Shown here: one piece after another, positions 42,041 through 50,613 of the stretch
Numbering within the stretch: the first letter of the stretch is position 1
Layout: every line of letters begins with the position of its first letter
NCBI GenBank assembly: GCA_023417815.1
Contig: JAEZEI010000003.1
Span: 62,001-126,000, forward strand
DNA: 64,000 nt
DNA from: Bacteroidota bacterium
GTDB taxonomy: Bacteria > Bacteroidota > Bacteroidia > Chitinophagales > Chitinophagaceae
Reading direction: 5' to 3'
Translations under genes and position numbers: made by a program
The notes under the pieces: generated by a model
Told to the model about the DNA's origin: nothing
Databases searched by the model: none
Seen by the model: the letters and a program-made list of their open reading frames with translations, nothing else

Positions 42041-44194
42041 ATGGCAGATTTACGTTACCAGAGAAATTTCGGTATTGCCGCTCACATCGATGCCGGTAAA
42101 ACCACTACCACCGAACGTATCCTGTACTATACCGGTGTAAACCATAAACTTGGTGAAGTACACGAGGGTGGTGCAACCATGGACTGGATGGCCCAGGAAC
42201 AGGAAAGGGGTATTACCATCACTTCAGCCGCAACTACCTGCTTCTGGAACTTTCCAACTGTTCAGGGACAGAAAACGAGCGATACAAAGCAATTTAAGTT
42301 CAACATTATCGATACCCCGGGTCACGTGGACTTTACCGTAGAGGTAGAACGTTCACTTCGCGTACTTGACGGATTACTTGCTTTATTCTGCGCTGTTTCC
42401 GGTGTAGAACCACAGAGTGAAACCGTTTGGCGCCAGGCTAACCGTTACCGTGTACCGCGTATCGGGTTTGTAAATAAAATGGACCGCAGTGGTGCCGATT
42501 TCCTGAACGTGGTTAAGCAGGTTAGGGAAATGCTGGGTGCTAAGGCAGTTCCTCTTCAGTTGCCTATTGGTGCAGAAGATTCCTTTAAAGGTGTGGTTGA
42601 CCTGATCACCATGAAAGGTATCGTATGGAACGAGGCTGACAGGGGTATGACCTACACTGAAGTGCCTATTCCTGATGATATGAAGGATGAAGTTGATCAG
42701 TACCGCCAGGAACTGGTTGAAGCTGTGGCAGAATACGACGAAAAGCTTCTTGAGAAATTCTTTGATGACCCAAATACCATCACTGAAGCAGAAATGCATG
42801 AAGCGATCCGTAAGGCTACCATCGACCTTTCCATCATCCCGATGATGTGCGGTTCTTCATTCAAGAACAAAGGTGTTCAGACCGCGCTTGATGCAGTTTG
42901 TCGTTACCTGCCAGGTCCTGCTGATATCGAAGCTGTAAAAGGTACCAATCCTGATACAGGTGAAGAGATCGAGCGCAGGGCTGATGCAAAAGAACCATTC
43001 TCTGCACTTGCATTCAAGATCATGACCGATCCTTTCGTGGGTCGTCTTGCATTCTTCCGTGCTTATAGCGGTCGCCTTGAATCAGGTTCGTATGTACTGA
43101 ATACCCGTACCGGTAAAAATGAAAGGATCAGCCGTATCATGCAGATGCATGCCAACAAGCAGAATCCTGTGGATTTTATCGAAGCTGGTGATATTGGTGC
43201 TGCTGTAGGTTTCAAGGATATCAAGACCGGCGATACTCTCTGCAACGAGAATAATCCTATCGTACTTGAATCAATGACCTTCCCTGAACCGGTTATCGCT
43301 ATCGCGATCGAACCTAAAACTCAGGCCGACGTTGATAAAATGGGTATGGCTATCGCGAAACTTGTTGAAGAAGATCCTACACTGAAAGTGAACACCGATG
43401 AAGAAACAGGTCAGACCATTCTTCGTGGTATGGGTGAACTTCACCTGGAGATCATCATCGACCGCCTGCGTCGCGAATTCAAAGTGGAAGTTAACCAGGG
43501 TGCACCGCAGGTTGCCTATAAAGAAGCATTCAACGCCACCATCGAACACCGTGAGACACTTAAAAAACAAACGGGTGGTCGTGGTAAATTCGCTGACATC
43601 ATTTTCGACATCGGTCCTGCTGATGAAGAATTCCTGAAAGAAATGGATGGTAAATCAAACTTCCAGTTCGTTAACTCACTTTTCGGTGGATCAATTCCAA
43701 AAGAATTCGTTCCTGCGATCCAGAAAGGTTTTGAAACCGCAATGACCACTGGCGTCCTTGCAGGTTATCCAATGGAAAGCATGAAAGTGAACGTGAAGGA
43801 TGGTTCATTCCACCAGGTCGATTCAGATGCTATGTCGTTCGAACTTTGTGCTAAGCAGGGTTACCGTGAAGCAGGCCGTAAGGCTAAGCCACAACTTCTT
43901 GAGCCGATCATGAAAGTTGAGGTTCTTACCCCTGACCAATACATGGGTGATGTTACGGGTGACCTTAACCGTCGCCGCGGTATGCTTGAAGGTATGGACA
44001 GCAAGCATGGTGTTCAGGTGATAAAGGCCAAAGTTCCTTTGAGCGAAATGTTTGGTTACGTTACCCAGCTCCGTTCATTAAGTTCCGGTCGTGCAACTTC
44101 AACCATGGAGTTCAGTCACTATGCTCCGGCACCGAACAACATTGCCGAAGAGGTGATCGCCAAATCAAAAGGAAAGATCAAGATCGAAGAATAA
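42041..44194 (+). CDS. fusA: elongation factor G
   Basis: EF-G is the GTPase that moves tRNA and mRNA through the ribosome. The 717-residue protein begins at the ATG at 42041 (MADLRYQRNFGIAAHIDAGK); the upstream in-frame extension has only a TTG start within the promoter. The G1 loop AHIDAGKTTTTERIL, G3 DTPGHVDF and G4 NKMDR are intact, and domains III-V include RGMGELHLEIIIDRLRREF and PDQYMGDVTGDLNRRRGML. Codon use is highly biased, as expected. It is not with rpsL-rpsG, and no tuf or rpsJ follows. A terminator lies directly downstream. Confidence 0.98.
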   Translation: MADLRYQRNFGIAAHIDAGKTTTTERILYYTGVNHKLGEVHEGGATMDWMAQEQERGITITSAATTCFWNFPTVQGQKTSDTKQFKFNIIDTPGHVDFTVEVERSLRVLDGLLALFCAVSGVEPQSETVWRQANRYRVPRIGFVNKMDRSGADFLNVVKQVREMLGAKAVPLQLPIGAEDSFKGVVDLITMKGIVWNEADRGMTYTEVPIPDDMKDEVDQYRQELVEAVAEYDEKLLEKFFDDPNTITEAEMHEAIRKATIDLSIIPMMCGSSFKNKGVQTALDAVCRYLPGPADIEAVKGTNPDTGEEIERRADAKEPFSALAFKIMTDPFVGRLAFFRAYSGRLESGSYVLNTRTGKNERISRIMQMHANKQNPVDFIEAGDIGAAVGFKDIKTGDTLCNENNPIVLESMTFPEPVIAIAIEPKTQADVDKMGMAIAKLVEEDPTLKVNTDEETGQTILRGMGELHLEIIIDRLRREFKVEVNQGAPQVAYKEAFNATIEHRETLKKQTGGRGKFADIIFDIGPADEEFLKEMDGKSNFQFVNSLFGGSIPKEFVPAIQKGFETAMTTGVLAGYPMESMKVNVKDGSFHQVDSDAMSFELCAKQGYREAGRKAKPQLLEPIMKVEVLTPDQYMGDVTGDLNRRRGMLEGMDSKHGVQVIKAKVPLSEMFGYVTQLRSLSSGRATSTMEFSHYAPAPNNIAEEVIAKSKGKIKIEE

Positions 44195-44201
44195 AAAATC
44201 T

Positions 44202-44228
44202 GCCCCGCAACTGCGGGGCTTTTTTTTG
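44202..44228 (+). terminator. Rho-independent terminator after fusA
   Basis: GC-rich arms GCCCCGC (44202-44208) and GCGGGGC (44213-44219) close a short loop, followed by a run of eight T. It begins eight bases after the stop codon. Confidence 0.95.
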
Positions 44229-44321
44229 CTTTAAGTTCAGGCGTTTCAAACAAAAAATCTCCCCTTTTTATTATTTACATCATTCGTAATTTTCGAAACG
44301 AACCATAGAACCAGTAAACCA

Positions 44322-45035
44322 ATGATTGCAGAAGATCTATTATTCATCGATATCGAAACGGTATCTGAACATCCGTCGTTCGATCATTTGCCGGAGACCT
44401 GGAAATCACTCTGGCAGGAGAAGGTTCTTCGCCAGGTACCGGAAGGACTCACCGCTGCGGACTTTTACCCGATGCGCGCAGGAGTGATGGCTGAATTCTC
44501 AAAAGTGATCTGTATCAGTATCGGGAAGATCGTAAATGGCCAGTTCAGGATGAAATCGTTCTTTGATGAAAATGAAAGAAATATTCTTGAACATTTTTCT
44601 GCCACGCTGAAAAAATTGGAAGGTAACAGGTTTTGTTTCGCAGGTCATAATATAAAAGAGTTCGATATCCCTTTCCTGTGCAGGCGAATGATCATTAACC
44701 AGCTTTCAATTCCGTCATGTATGGATTTTCAGCAGTTAAAACCCTGGGAAACCCCTATCGTGGATACACTGCACCTGTGGCGGTTCGGAGATATAAAGAA
44801 TTATACATCGCTGAACCTGCTGGCGGCAGCGCTGGGCATTCCATCTCCCAAGGACGATATAAACGGAAGTATGATCGGCGACCTTTACTGGAATTGTGCC
44901 GAAGGTGCAAAAAAGGAAGTACTGGAACGGATCCGGACCTATTGCCAGAAAGATGTGCTGACCACAGCAAATGTGTTATTGCGACTCCAGGGCCGGCCCA
45001 TCATCCTGGAAGAAAATATCCAGGTATCAGACTGA
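44322..45035 (+). CDS. PolB-like 3'-5' exonuclease family protein
   Basis: A 237-residue protein of the DnaQ-like/ribonuclease-H fold, closest in pattern to the predicted PolB-type 3'-5' exonucleases of bacteria. The acidic ExoI motif is LLFIDIETVSEHPSFD near residue 6, the ExoII region is FAGHNIKEFDIPFLCRRM near 107, and ExoIII is RTYCQKDVLTTANVLLRL near 212. All metal ligands appear present. There is no polymerase domain, so it is a stand-alone nuclease, probably acting on DNA or RNA ends. The substrate is not known. It precedes htpG by 64 bases; htpG has its own promoter box. Confidence 0.88.
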   Translation: MIAEDLLFIDIETVSEHPSFDHLPETWKSLWQEKVLRQVPEGLTAADFYPMRAGVMAEFSKVICISIGKIVNGQFRMKSFFDENERNILEHFSATLKKLEGNRFCFAGHNIKEFDIPFLCRRMIINQLSIPSCMDFQQLKPWETPIVDTLHLWRFGDIKNYTSLNLLAAALGIPSPKDDINGSMIGDLYWNCAEGAKKEVLERIRTYCQKDVLTTANVLLRLQGRPIILEENIQVSD

Positions 45036-45064
45036 CACTTTTTCCTGTTGACCCTCGGTGGTCC

Positions 45065-45072
45065 TAACTTTG
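45065..45072 (+). promoter_or_regulatory. -7 promoter box of htpG
   Basis: TAACTTTG matches TAnnTTTG exactly and ends 27 bases before the chosen htpG ATG. A TTG lies at 45048-45050, closer than usual. Confidence 0.5.
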
Positions 45073-45099
45073 TTGCATTCCCGCAAAAATCGCTTAAGC

Positions 45100-46965
45100 A
45101 TGCAAAAAGGTAATATCCGGGTTGAAACAGAGAATATCTTCCCGATAATCAAGAAATTTCTTTACAGCGAACATGACATTTTTATCCGCGAACTTGTCAG
45201 CAATGCCGTAGACGCCACCCAGAAACTGAAGACCCTTGCCGGAATGGGCGAGGCTAAAGGCGAACTTGGGGAACTGAGGATCGATATAAAGATCGACAAC
45301 GAAAAGAAAACCCTGACCATAAGCGACAGGGGAGTGGGAATGACGGGCGAGGAAGTTGATAAATACCTGAACCAGGTTGCCTTCAGCGGGGCAGAAGAAT
45401 TCCTCAAAAAATATAAAGGACAGAACGAGGCGAACATCATCGGTCATTTTGGTCTCGGGTTCTACAGCTCTTTCATGGTGAGCGATAAGGTAGAGGTGTT
45501 CACTAAAAGTTTTCGCGAAGAAGCCCCGGCAGTACGCTGGGAATGTGACGGCAGCCCGCAGTATATACTTGAAGAAACGGAGAAAACCGAGAGAGGTACC
45601 GACGTTGTAATGCACCTCAACGAGGAAAGCACCGAATTCCTGGAGGCACACCGTATCCAGGCCATCCTGGAAAAATTCTGCCGCTTCCTGCCGGTACCGG
45701 TATATTTTGAAGACAAACAGGTTAACAATACCCAGCCTGCGTGGACGAAGAAACCCTCTGAACTTACCAATGAGGACTATGAGAATTTTTACAAGGAACT
45801 TTATCCATTCAGCGAACCTCCATTATTCTGGATCCACCTTAATGTAGATTACCCTTTCAATCTCACGGGTATTCTATACTTCCCTAAGATCAAACAGAGT
45901 TATGAGATCCAGAAAGACAAGATCCAGCTTTACAGCAACCAGGTATTTGTTACGGATGAAGTAAAAGATATCGTTCCGGAATTTTTGATGCTGCTTCACG
46001 GCGTTATTGATTCTCCAGACATTCCGCTGAATGTAAGCAGGAGCTACCTGCAGGGCGATCCTAATGTGAAGAAGATCAATTCCCACATTTCGAAAAAGGT
46101 TGCTGATAAACTTGAAGAGATATTCAGTAGAGAAAGGCAGTCGTTTGAAGAGAAATGGGAGAGCCTTGGATTGTTTGTGAAGTATGGTATGATGACGGAT
46201 GATAAATTCCTGGAGAAAGCGAATAAGTTCTTCATCATGCAGGACACTTCCGGTAAGTACCATACCATGGAAGAATACAAGGTTCTTACAGAATCCTTGC
46301 AAAAGAATAAAGAAGGAAAACATGTTGTATTGTACACTACACAGCCTGTTCAGCAGGATGGATACATTCAGCAGGCATTGGCAAAAGGATATAATGTAGT
46401 GAAAATGGAAACCCTTGTTGATGCTGCATTCATCAACAGCATGGAAATGAAATGGGAAAACATTCATTTTACAAGGGTTGATTCGGATATTGCAGATAAC
46501 CTGGTTGATAAGGCGGAAGACAAGGAAAGCGTACTTTCTGAAAATGAAACTGCAGCTCTGAAAGAACTTTTCAGTGTAAAACATGAGGGCCTGAATGTGA
46601 ATGTGGAAGTGAAAGGATTAAGCCCGGATGCTCCGCCCGTGATCGCAACCCGTCCTGAACAAATGCGCCGCATGAAAGATATGGCCAGTGTTGGCGGACC
46701 TATGGCATCCTGGTATGCAAACATGCCGGACGAAGTGAACCTGACAGTGAATGGAAATCACCCTGTTTATAATCATATTCTGAAACTCTCTGAGAAAGAC
46801 AAACAGGAAAAGATGGTTCATAACCTATCTGACCTGGCATTGCTATCGCAGGGACTTCTTTCAGGGAATAAGCTAACGGAGTTTATTACACGAAGCGTTG
46901 AACTCATGAACCCAGCAAATAAGGAGGCTCCTGTGGACGCAGTAGGTGAGGTTTCCGAAAATTAA
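45100..46965 (+). CDS. htpG: molecular chaperone HtpG (Hsp90)
   Basis: HtpG is the bacterial Hsp90, an ATP-driven chaperone. The 621-residue protein starts at the ATG at 45100, giving the standard start MQKGNIRVETENIFPIIKKF; the longer frame opens with a non-ATG codon in the leader. The ATP-binding Bergerat motifs are clear: IRELVSNAVDATQKL, LTISDRGVGMTGEEVDKYLN and ANIIGHFGLGFYSSFMVSDK. The middle domain includes SPDIPLNVSRSYLQGD, with the conserved catalytic Arg region, and the C-terminal dimer domain ends near LLSGNKLTEFITRSVELMNP. The length is as expected for Bacteroidota. A terminator follows at 46986. Confidence 0.97.
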   Translation: MQKGNIRVETENIFPIIKKFLYSEHDIFIRELVSNAVDATQKLKTLAGMGEAKGELGELRIDIKIDNEKKTLTISDRGVGMTGEEVDKYLNQVAFSGAEEFLKKYKGQNEANIIGHFGLGFYSSFMVSDKVEVFTKSFREEAPAVRWECDGSPQYILEETEKTERGTDVVMHLNEESTEFLEAHRIQAILEKFCRFLPVPVYFEDKQVNNTQPAWTKKPSELTNEDYENFYKELYPFSEPPLFWIHLNVDYPFNLTGILYFPKIKQSYEIQKDKIQLYSNQVFVTDEVKDIVPEFLMLLHGVIDSPDIPLNVSRSYLQGDPNVKKINSHISKKVADKLEEIFSRERQSFEEKWESLGLFVKYGMMTDDKFLEKANKFFIMQDTSGKYHTMEEYKVLTESLQKNKEGKHVVLYTTQPVQQDGYIQQALAKGYNVVKMETLVDAAFINSMEMKWENIHFTRVDSDIADNLVDKAEDKESVLSENETAALKELFSVKHEGLNVNVEVKGLSPDAPPVIATRPEQMRRMKDMASVGGPMASWYANMPDEVNLTVNGNHPVYNHILKLSEKDKQEKMVHNLSDLALLSQGLLSGNKLTEFITRSVELMNPANKEAPVDAVGEVSEN

Positions 46966-46985
46966 TATTTGACCTGATAATTTGT

Positions 46986-47008
46986 ACGGCCCCACGGGGC
47001 CGTTTTTT
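46986..47008 (+). terminator. Rho-independent terminator after htpG
   Basis: Arms ACGGCCC (46986-46992) and GGGCCGT (46997-47003) form a strong hairpin followed by a T run. The T run overlaps the stop codon (TAA on minus, 47007-47009) of the convergent methyltransferase gene. Confidence 0.9.
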
Positions 47009-47672
47009 ATATCTCCAGGGTCATCACCGATGCCTCAAGATATTTACGGTAAATGGTGTGGTACTTTTCCCGGAATCCGTATGCTTTAAAAATTTCCTGG
47101 TGCAAAGGATTCAGGTAAATGATGGTCAGGTTGCGCGGATGTTCCTCAAAACTTATCGCGATATTTTCTGCCACCCCGCTCATGATCACTTCATCAAAAG
47201 GATTGAATAAAAAGATGCAATCCACATCTGGAGGTATATTAAAATAGAAGGCATCATTATTAAAGATCTCCCATGAAAGGCCTGGGAATTTTTTTTCTGC
47301 AATATCCATGTTCTCCCGGGCTTCTTCGCTAAGCTTTGGGCTGATCTCTATCCCTCTGATTTTTCTGAATCCATGATGGGCTGCAACAGCCATGACCCTG
47401 CCTTTACCGCAACCAATATCAAGCAGGCTTCTGCATCGTGTCACTTCTTCTCTTGAAAACACTTTTTCCAGCACATCATAGCTGGCGGGCATATAGATGG
47501 TAGCATGGCTGATGTCGATCCCTGCTTTTTCCAGGTGTTCAAGTTCATCTGCCCCGGTGGTATCCAGCCCGTATTTTTTTTCTCCCCTTAATTCATTTTT
47601 GATGATATGAATTGCAATACGGAGATTCCAGTTTGTGGCGAGGTAAATAAAATATCTGATGTATCTGAACAT
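47007..47672 (-). CDS. class I SAM-dependent methyltransferase
   Basis: A 221-residue protein with the class I SAM-binding glycine motif LLDIGCGKGRVMAVAAHHG near residue 83 and an acidic motif IRGIEISPKLSEEAREN. A later NPF motif, in FLFNPFDEVIMSG, takes the place of the NPPY/DPPY seen in amino-group methyltransferases. The substrate is unknown. It is the last gene of the polyprenyl synthetase-recJ-methyltransferase operon and shares one base with recJ. A short hydrophobic N-terminus (FRYIRYFIYLATNWNL) might interact with membrane. Confidence 0.88.
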   Translation of the reverse strand: MFRYIRYFIYLATNWNLRIAIHIIKNELRGEKKYGLDTTGADELEHLEKAGIDISHATIYMPASYDVLEKVFSREEVTRCRSLLDIGCGKGRVMAVAAHHGFRKIRGIEISPKLSEEARENMDIAEKKFPGLSWEIFNNDAFYFNIPPDVDCIFLFNPFDEVIMSGVAENIAISFEEHPRNLTIIYLNPLHQEIFKAYGFREKYHTIYRKYLEASVMTLEI

Positions 47673-49372
47673 TATTCCGATCGTCTTAGATCCAGTAATC
47701 TTAATTGCAAGGACCTTGTGCCATTATATTCATTCTCCTCGATGTGGTAAAGAATATCAACCGGCCCCTGCTGGAGCAGCTCAAGCTTACGGGCTAGCGC
47801 AAATCCGATACCACTAAGCGAATGGCCGTTCTTTTTTACAACAATCCTGAGGTGATCCTCCTTTACTTTTTTTGAATAGCCGGTATCAGTTACGTTCCTT
47901 GTCAAAAATACCGGACGCATATTTTCCGGCCCGAACGGTTCCATCTGGCAAACAATATTGTGAAAGGAAAAAGTTATATCGCTGAACTCAATTTCAGCAT
48001 CTACTTTAATTTCCGGTATGAGTAATTCAGGGGGAATGGTTGAGGCTACAACATTCTCAAACTCCTGGCTGAAGATGCTTACATTTTCCGGAAGCATGGT
48101 AAGTCCTGCAGCAGCATAATGACCACCATACGCCACAAGATGTTCCCTGCAGGCATAAATGGCTTCATAAAGATTAAAACCCGGAACACTACGGGCGCTT
48201 CCTGTAACCAGGTCACCGTTCTTTGTCAGAACTACCGTTGGACGGTAATAATGTTCTATCAACCTTGAAGCCACAATTCCAACCACACCTTTATGCCAGT
48301 CGTCGCGAAAGACTACGGAGGTCTTCCTTTGCGCAAACGACTGGTCGGTGCTGATCATCTCCAGCGCCTGCGAAGTGATCATGCTGTCGGCTTCCTTCCT
48401 GTCTGAATTATCGGCATGCAACAACTTTGCAAATTCCATGGCCCTGTCGCAATCTTCCTCTATGAACATTTCCACCACCTTCCTGGCATCATCCATTCTG
48501 CCGGCAGCATTTATCCGCGGCGCGATAACAAATACCACGTTCGTGATATTCATTTCCTTCTTCAGGTCACCCAGGATTTTCAATGCTGCGATGCCGGCAC
48601 AGGGGTGCGAATTTATCCGTTTAAGGCCATGCCATGCAAGTATCCTGTTCTCCCCGGTTATCGGCACAATATCGGCGGCAATTGCCGCTGCAACAAGATC
48701 GAGATACCTGAAGTACGTTTCACTAGCAAGGTCAAGTTTTTCTGCTATTGCAGAAATTAGTTTAAAGCCCACCCCACACCCGCACAGTTCTTTATAGGGG
48801 TAATCACATCCAGGTTGCTTAGGATCAAGAATGGCAACAGCTTCGGGTAAAGAGGTTCCGGGAAGATGATGATCACAGATAATGAAATCAACACCATTCT
48901 CCTTTGCGTAAGCAACCAGTTCATTGCTTTTCACACCGCAGTCGAGTGCTATCACAAGGGAAAAATCTTTTTCAATGGCGAAGTCTACTCCTGCTTTGCT
49001 TACGCCATAGCCCTCGCGGTAGCGGTTCGGGATATAAAAATCGAGGCGGGTGGGATCATAATTGTTCTTCAGGAAACTGAACATCACTGAAACGGCGGTG
49101 GTGCCGTCAACATCGTAATCTCCATATACCAGGATCTTTTCTTTTCTTTCAAATGCAGAAAGAATTCGTTCTACGGCTTCCTGCATTCCTTTCATCAGCC
49201 AGGGGCTGTGCAATTCATCAAGGTCAGGCCGGAAAAATGAACGGGCACTGTCGAAGGTTAAGATACCACGCTGCACCAGGATAGAGCAAAGTGCTTTATT
49301 GATCTTCAGCGCATCCCTGAGAGAATCTGTTTGCTGTTCATTTACTCCTGCTATTTTCCATCGCTTCTCCAT
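47672..49372 (-). CDS. recJ: single-stranded-DNA-specific exonuclease RecJ
   Basis: RecJ is the 5'-3' single-strand exonuclease of recombination and mismatch repair. The 566-residue protein has the DHH-phosphoesterase motifs LVYGDYDVDGTTAVSVMF near residue 81, VIALDCGVKSN near 140 and FIICDHHLPG near 157, then the DHHA1 signature AYGGHYAAAGLTM near 415, and a C-terminal OB-like domain. The N-terminus contains LVQRGILTFDSARSFFRPDL, typical of the family. It is tightly coupled between the polyprenyl synthetase and the methyltransferase (one-base overlaps on both sides). Confidence 0.96.
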   Translation of the reverse strand: MEKRWKIAGVNEQQTDSLRDALKINKALCSILVQRGILTFDSARSFFRPDLDELHSPWLMKGMQEAVERILSAFERKEKILVYGDYDVDGTTAVSVMFSFLKNNYDPTRLDFYIPNRYREGYGVSKAGVDFAIEKDFSLVIALDCGVKSNELVAYAKENGVDFIICDHHLPGTSLPEAVAILDPKQPGCDYPYKELCGCGVGFKLISAIAEKLDLASETYFRYLDLVAAAIAADIVPITGENRILAWHGLKRINSHPCAGIAALKILGDLKKEMNITNVVFVIAPRINAAGRMDDARKVVEMFIEEDCDRAMEFAKLLHADNSDRKEADSMITSQALEMISTDQSFAQRKTSVVFRDDWHKGVVGIVASRLIEHYYRPTVVLTKNGDLVTGSARSVPGFNLYEAIYACREHLVAYGGHYAAAGLTMLPENVSIFSQEFENVVASTIPPELLIPEIKVDAEIEFSDITFSFHNIVCQMEPFGPENMRPVFLTRNVTDTGYSKKVKEDHLRIVVKKNGHSLSGIGFALARKLELLQQGPVDILYHIEENEYNGTRSLQLRLLDLRRSE

Positions 49373-50334
49373 CAGAATTTCCTGTCTGTAGTGAACCTTA
49401 CAAGGTCCTCCATTGCGCTTCTTACCTTGGATTCGGGGAAAGAATTAAGAATTTCAAGGGCCTCATCGCGGTAGCGGTACATTGCTTCCCTCGAGTATTG
49501 GATCCCCCCGGCTTTTTCCACTTCCCGTATCACGGCCGCAACGCTGGCTGCGTCGCGGTTCCTGTTCTTCAGGGTATAAATTATTTCCCGCCTTGTTTTA
49601 CTATCAGTATTCCTCAGGGTATAGATCAGGGGAAGGGTGAGTTTTTTTTCTTTGATGTCATTCCCGGTTGGCTTGCCTACATCTTCTTTTCCATAATCGA
49701 ACAGGTCGTCCTTTATCTGGAAGGCTATCCCGACCTTTTCCCCGAATGCTTTCATTTTGCCTGTGATCGATTCATCCTGGCTGGTACTGAAGGCTCCCAC
49801 TGCGCAGGCGGAACTGAGAAGAGAGGCCGTCTTGCTCCGGATGATCTCAAAGTAAACATTTTCATCCAGGTTAAGTTTCCGCGATTTTTCCATCTGGAGC
49901 AGTTCGCCCTCGCTCATCATTTTCACAGCGTCGCTGAGAATGTGGAGATGGTGGAAGTCGTTATGAGAAGTAGAAAGTAAAAGTCCTTTGGAGAGTAAAT
50001 AATCCCCCACCAGCACGGCTATCTTGTTCTTCCAAAGGGCATTAATGGAAAAAAATCCCCGTCTTTCCATGGACTCATCCACTACGTCATCGTGCACCAG
50101 GGTAGCCGTGTGCAAAAGTTCCACCAGCGCCGCGGCCCTGTAAGTGCTCTCATTTATTTCGCCGCCTAGTTTTGCGCTCAGGAATACGAACATGGGCCTG
50201 AGCTGCTTTCCTTTCCGCTTAATGATGTACTTCATTATGCGGTCGAGCAGGGGAGTGTTACTTTTCACCGCCTCGGCAAACTTCTTTTCAAAGATTTCAA
50301 GTTCAGCCCCGATAACTTCTTTTACAGACTCCAT
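49372..50334 (-). CDS. polyprenyl diphosphate synthase
   Basis: This trans-type prenyltransferase makes the long side chain of menaquinone (an IspB/HepT-like role). The 320-residue protein has both Asp-rich motifs: LVHDDVVDESMERRG near residue 79 and FQIKDDLFDYGKEDVGKPTG near 205, with the allylic KRKGKQLRPMFVFLSAKLGG near 39. Chain length cannot be read with certainty; the residues before the first motif (LVELLHTATLVHDD) suggest a long product. It is the first gene of the operon with recJ. The divergent 279-base spacer upstream holds the OmpA-like promoter and a palindromic hairpin. Confidence 0.93.
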   Translation of the reverse strand: MESVKEVIGAELEIFEKKFAEAVKSNTPLLDRIMKYIIKRKGKQLRPMFVFLSAKLGGEINESTYRAAALVELLHTATLVHDDVVDESMERRGFFSINALWKNKIAVLVGDYLLSKGLLLSTSHNDFHHLHILSDAVKMMSEGELLQMEKSRKLNLDENVYFEIIRSKTASLLSSACAVGAFSTSQDESITGKMKAFGEKVGIAFQIKDDLFDYGKEDVGKPTGNDIKEKKLTLPLIYTLRNTDSKTRREIIYTLKNRNRDAASVAAVIREVEKAGGIQYSREAMYRYRDEALEILNSFPESKVRSAMEDLVRFTTDRKF

Positions 50335-50469
50335 GTCAACTTAAAGCGGCAATTTAGTGCAGCCCAGTACCTTATCAAATTATTTATTTGGGTATCCCCG
50401 TCGGGGGAAGTGTGTTTAGGAACAATAATTGCAGAAACTTTAACCAAATGCTTTCAAAAAAGCGGATTT

Positions 50470-50492
50470 CCGTAAAAATTTTACGGTTTTTT
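50470..50492 (+). terminator. palindromic hairpin plus T run upstream of the OmpA-like promoter
   Basis: CCGTAAAA and TTTTACGG form a perfect palindrome (50470-50486) followed by six T. It has the form of a terminator on plus, but no plus-strand gene precedes it; the only gene upstream, the polyprenyl synthase, is read on the minus strand. It may insulate the OmpA promoter or end a small RNA. Confidence 0.45.
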
Positions 50493-50537
50493 GCTTGAAA
50501 ACCAATTTTTTCAGGTGCTAAAACCCTCCTAAAAAAA

Positions 50538-50568
50538 TTTGGTTTCTATGAGGCAATCAATAAATTTG
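50538..50568 (+). promoter_or_regulatory. promoter of the 542-aa OmpA-like gene
   Basis: TTTG at 50538-50541 and TAAATTTG at 50561-50568 with a 19-base spacer match the Bacteroidota consensus well. The gene starts 45 bases downstream at 50614. Confidence 0.75.
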
Positions 50569-50613
50569 CATTTAATCAACTCGTATATTTAGAAATCTAT
50601 CAATCATTTAGTT

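Noticed and set aside
45094..45651. Long open frame antisense to htpG (and similar ones at 33031-33615, 49498-49980 and 38220-39529)
   Set aside because: These are mirror frames of well-supported genes, have no family features or start context and are explained by codon bias.
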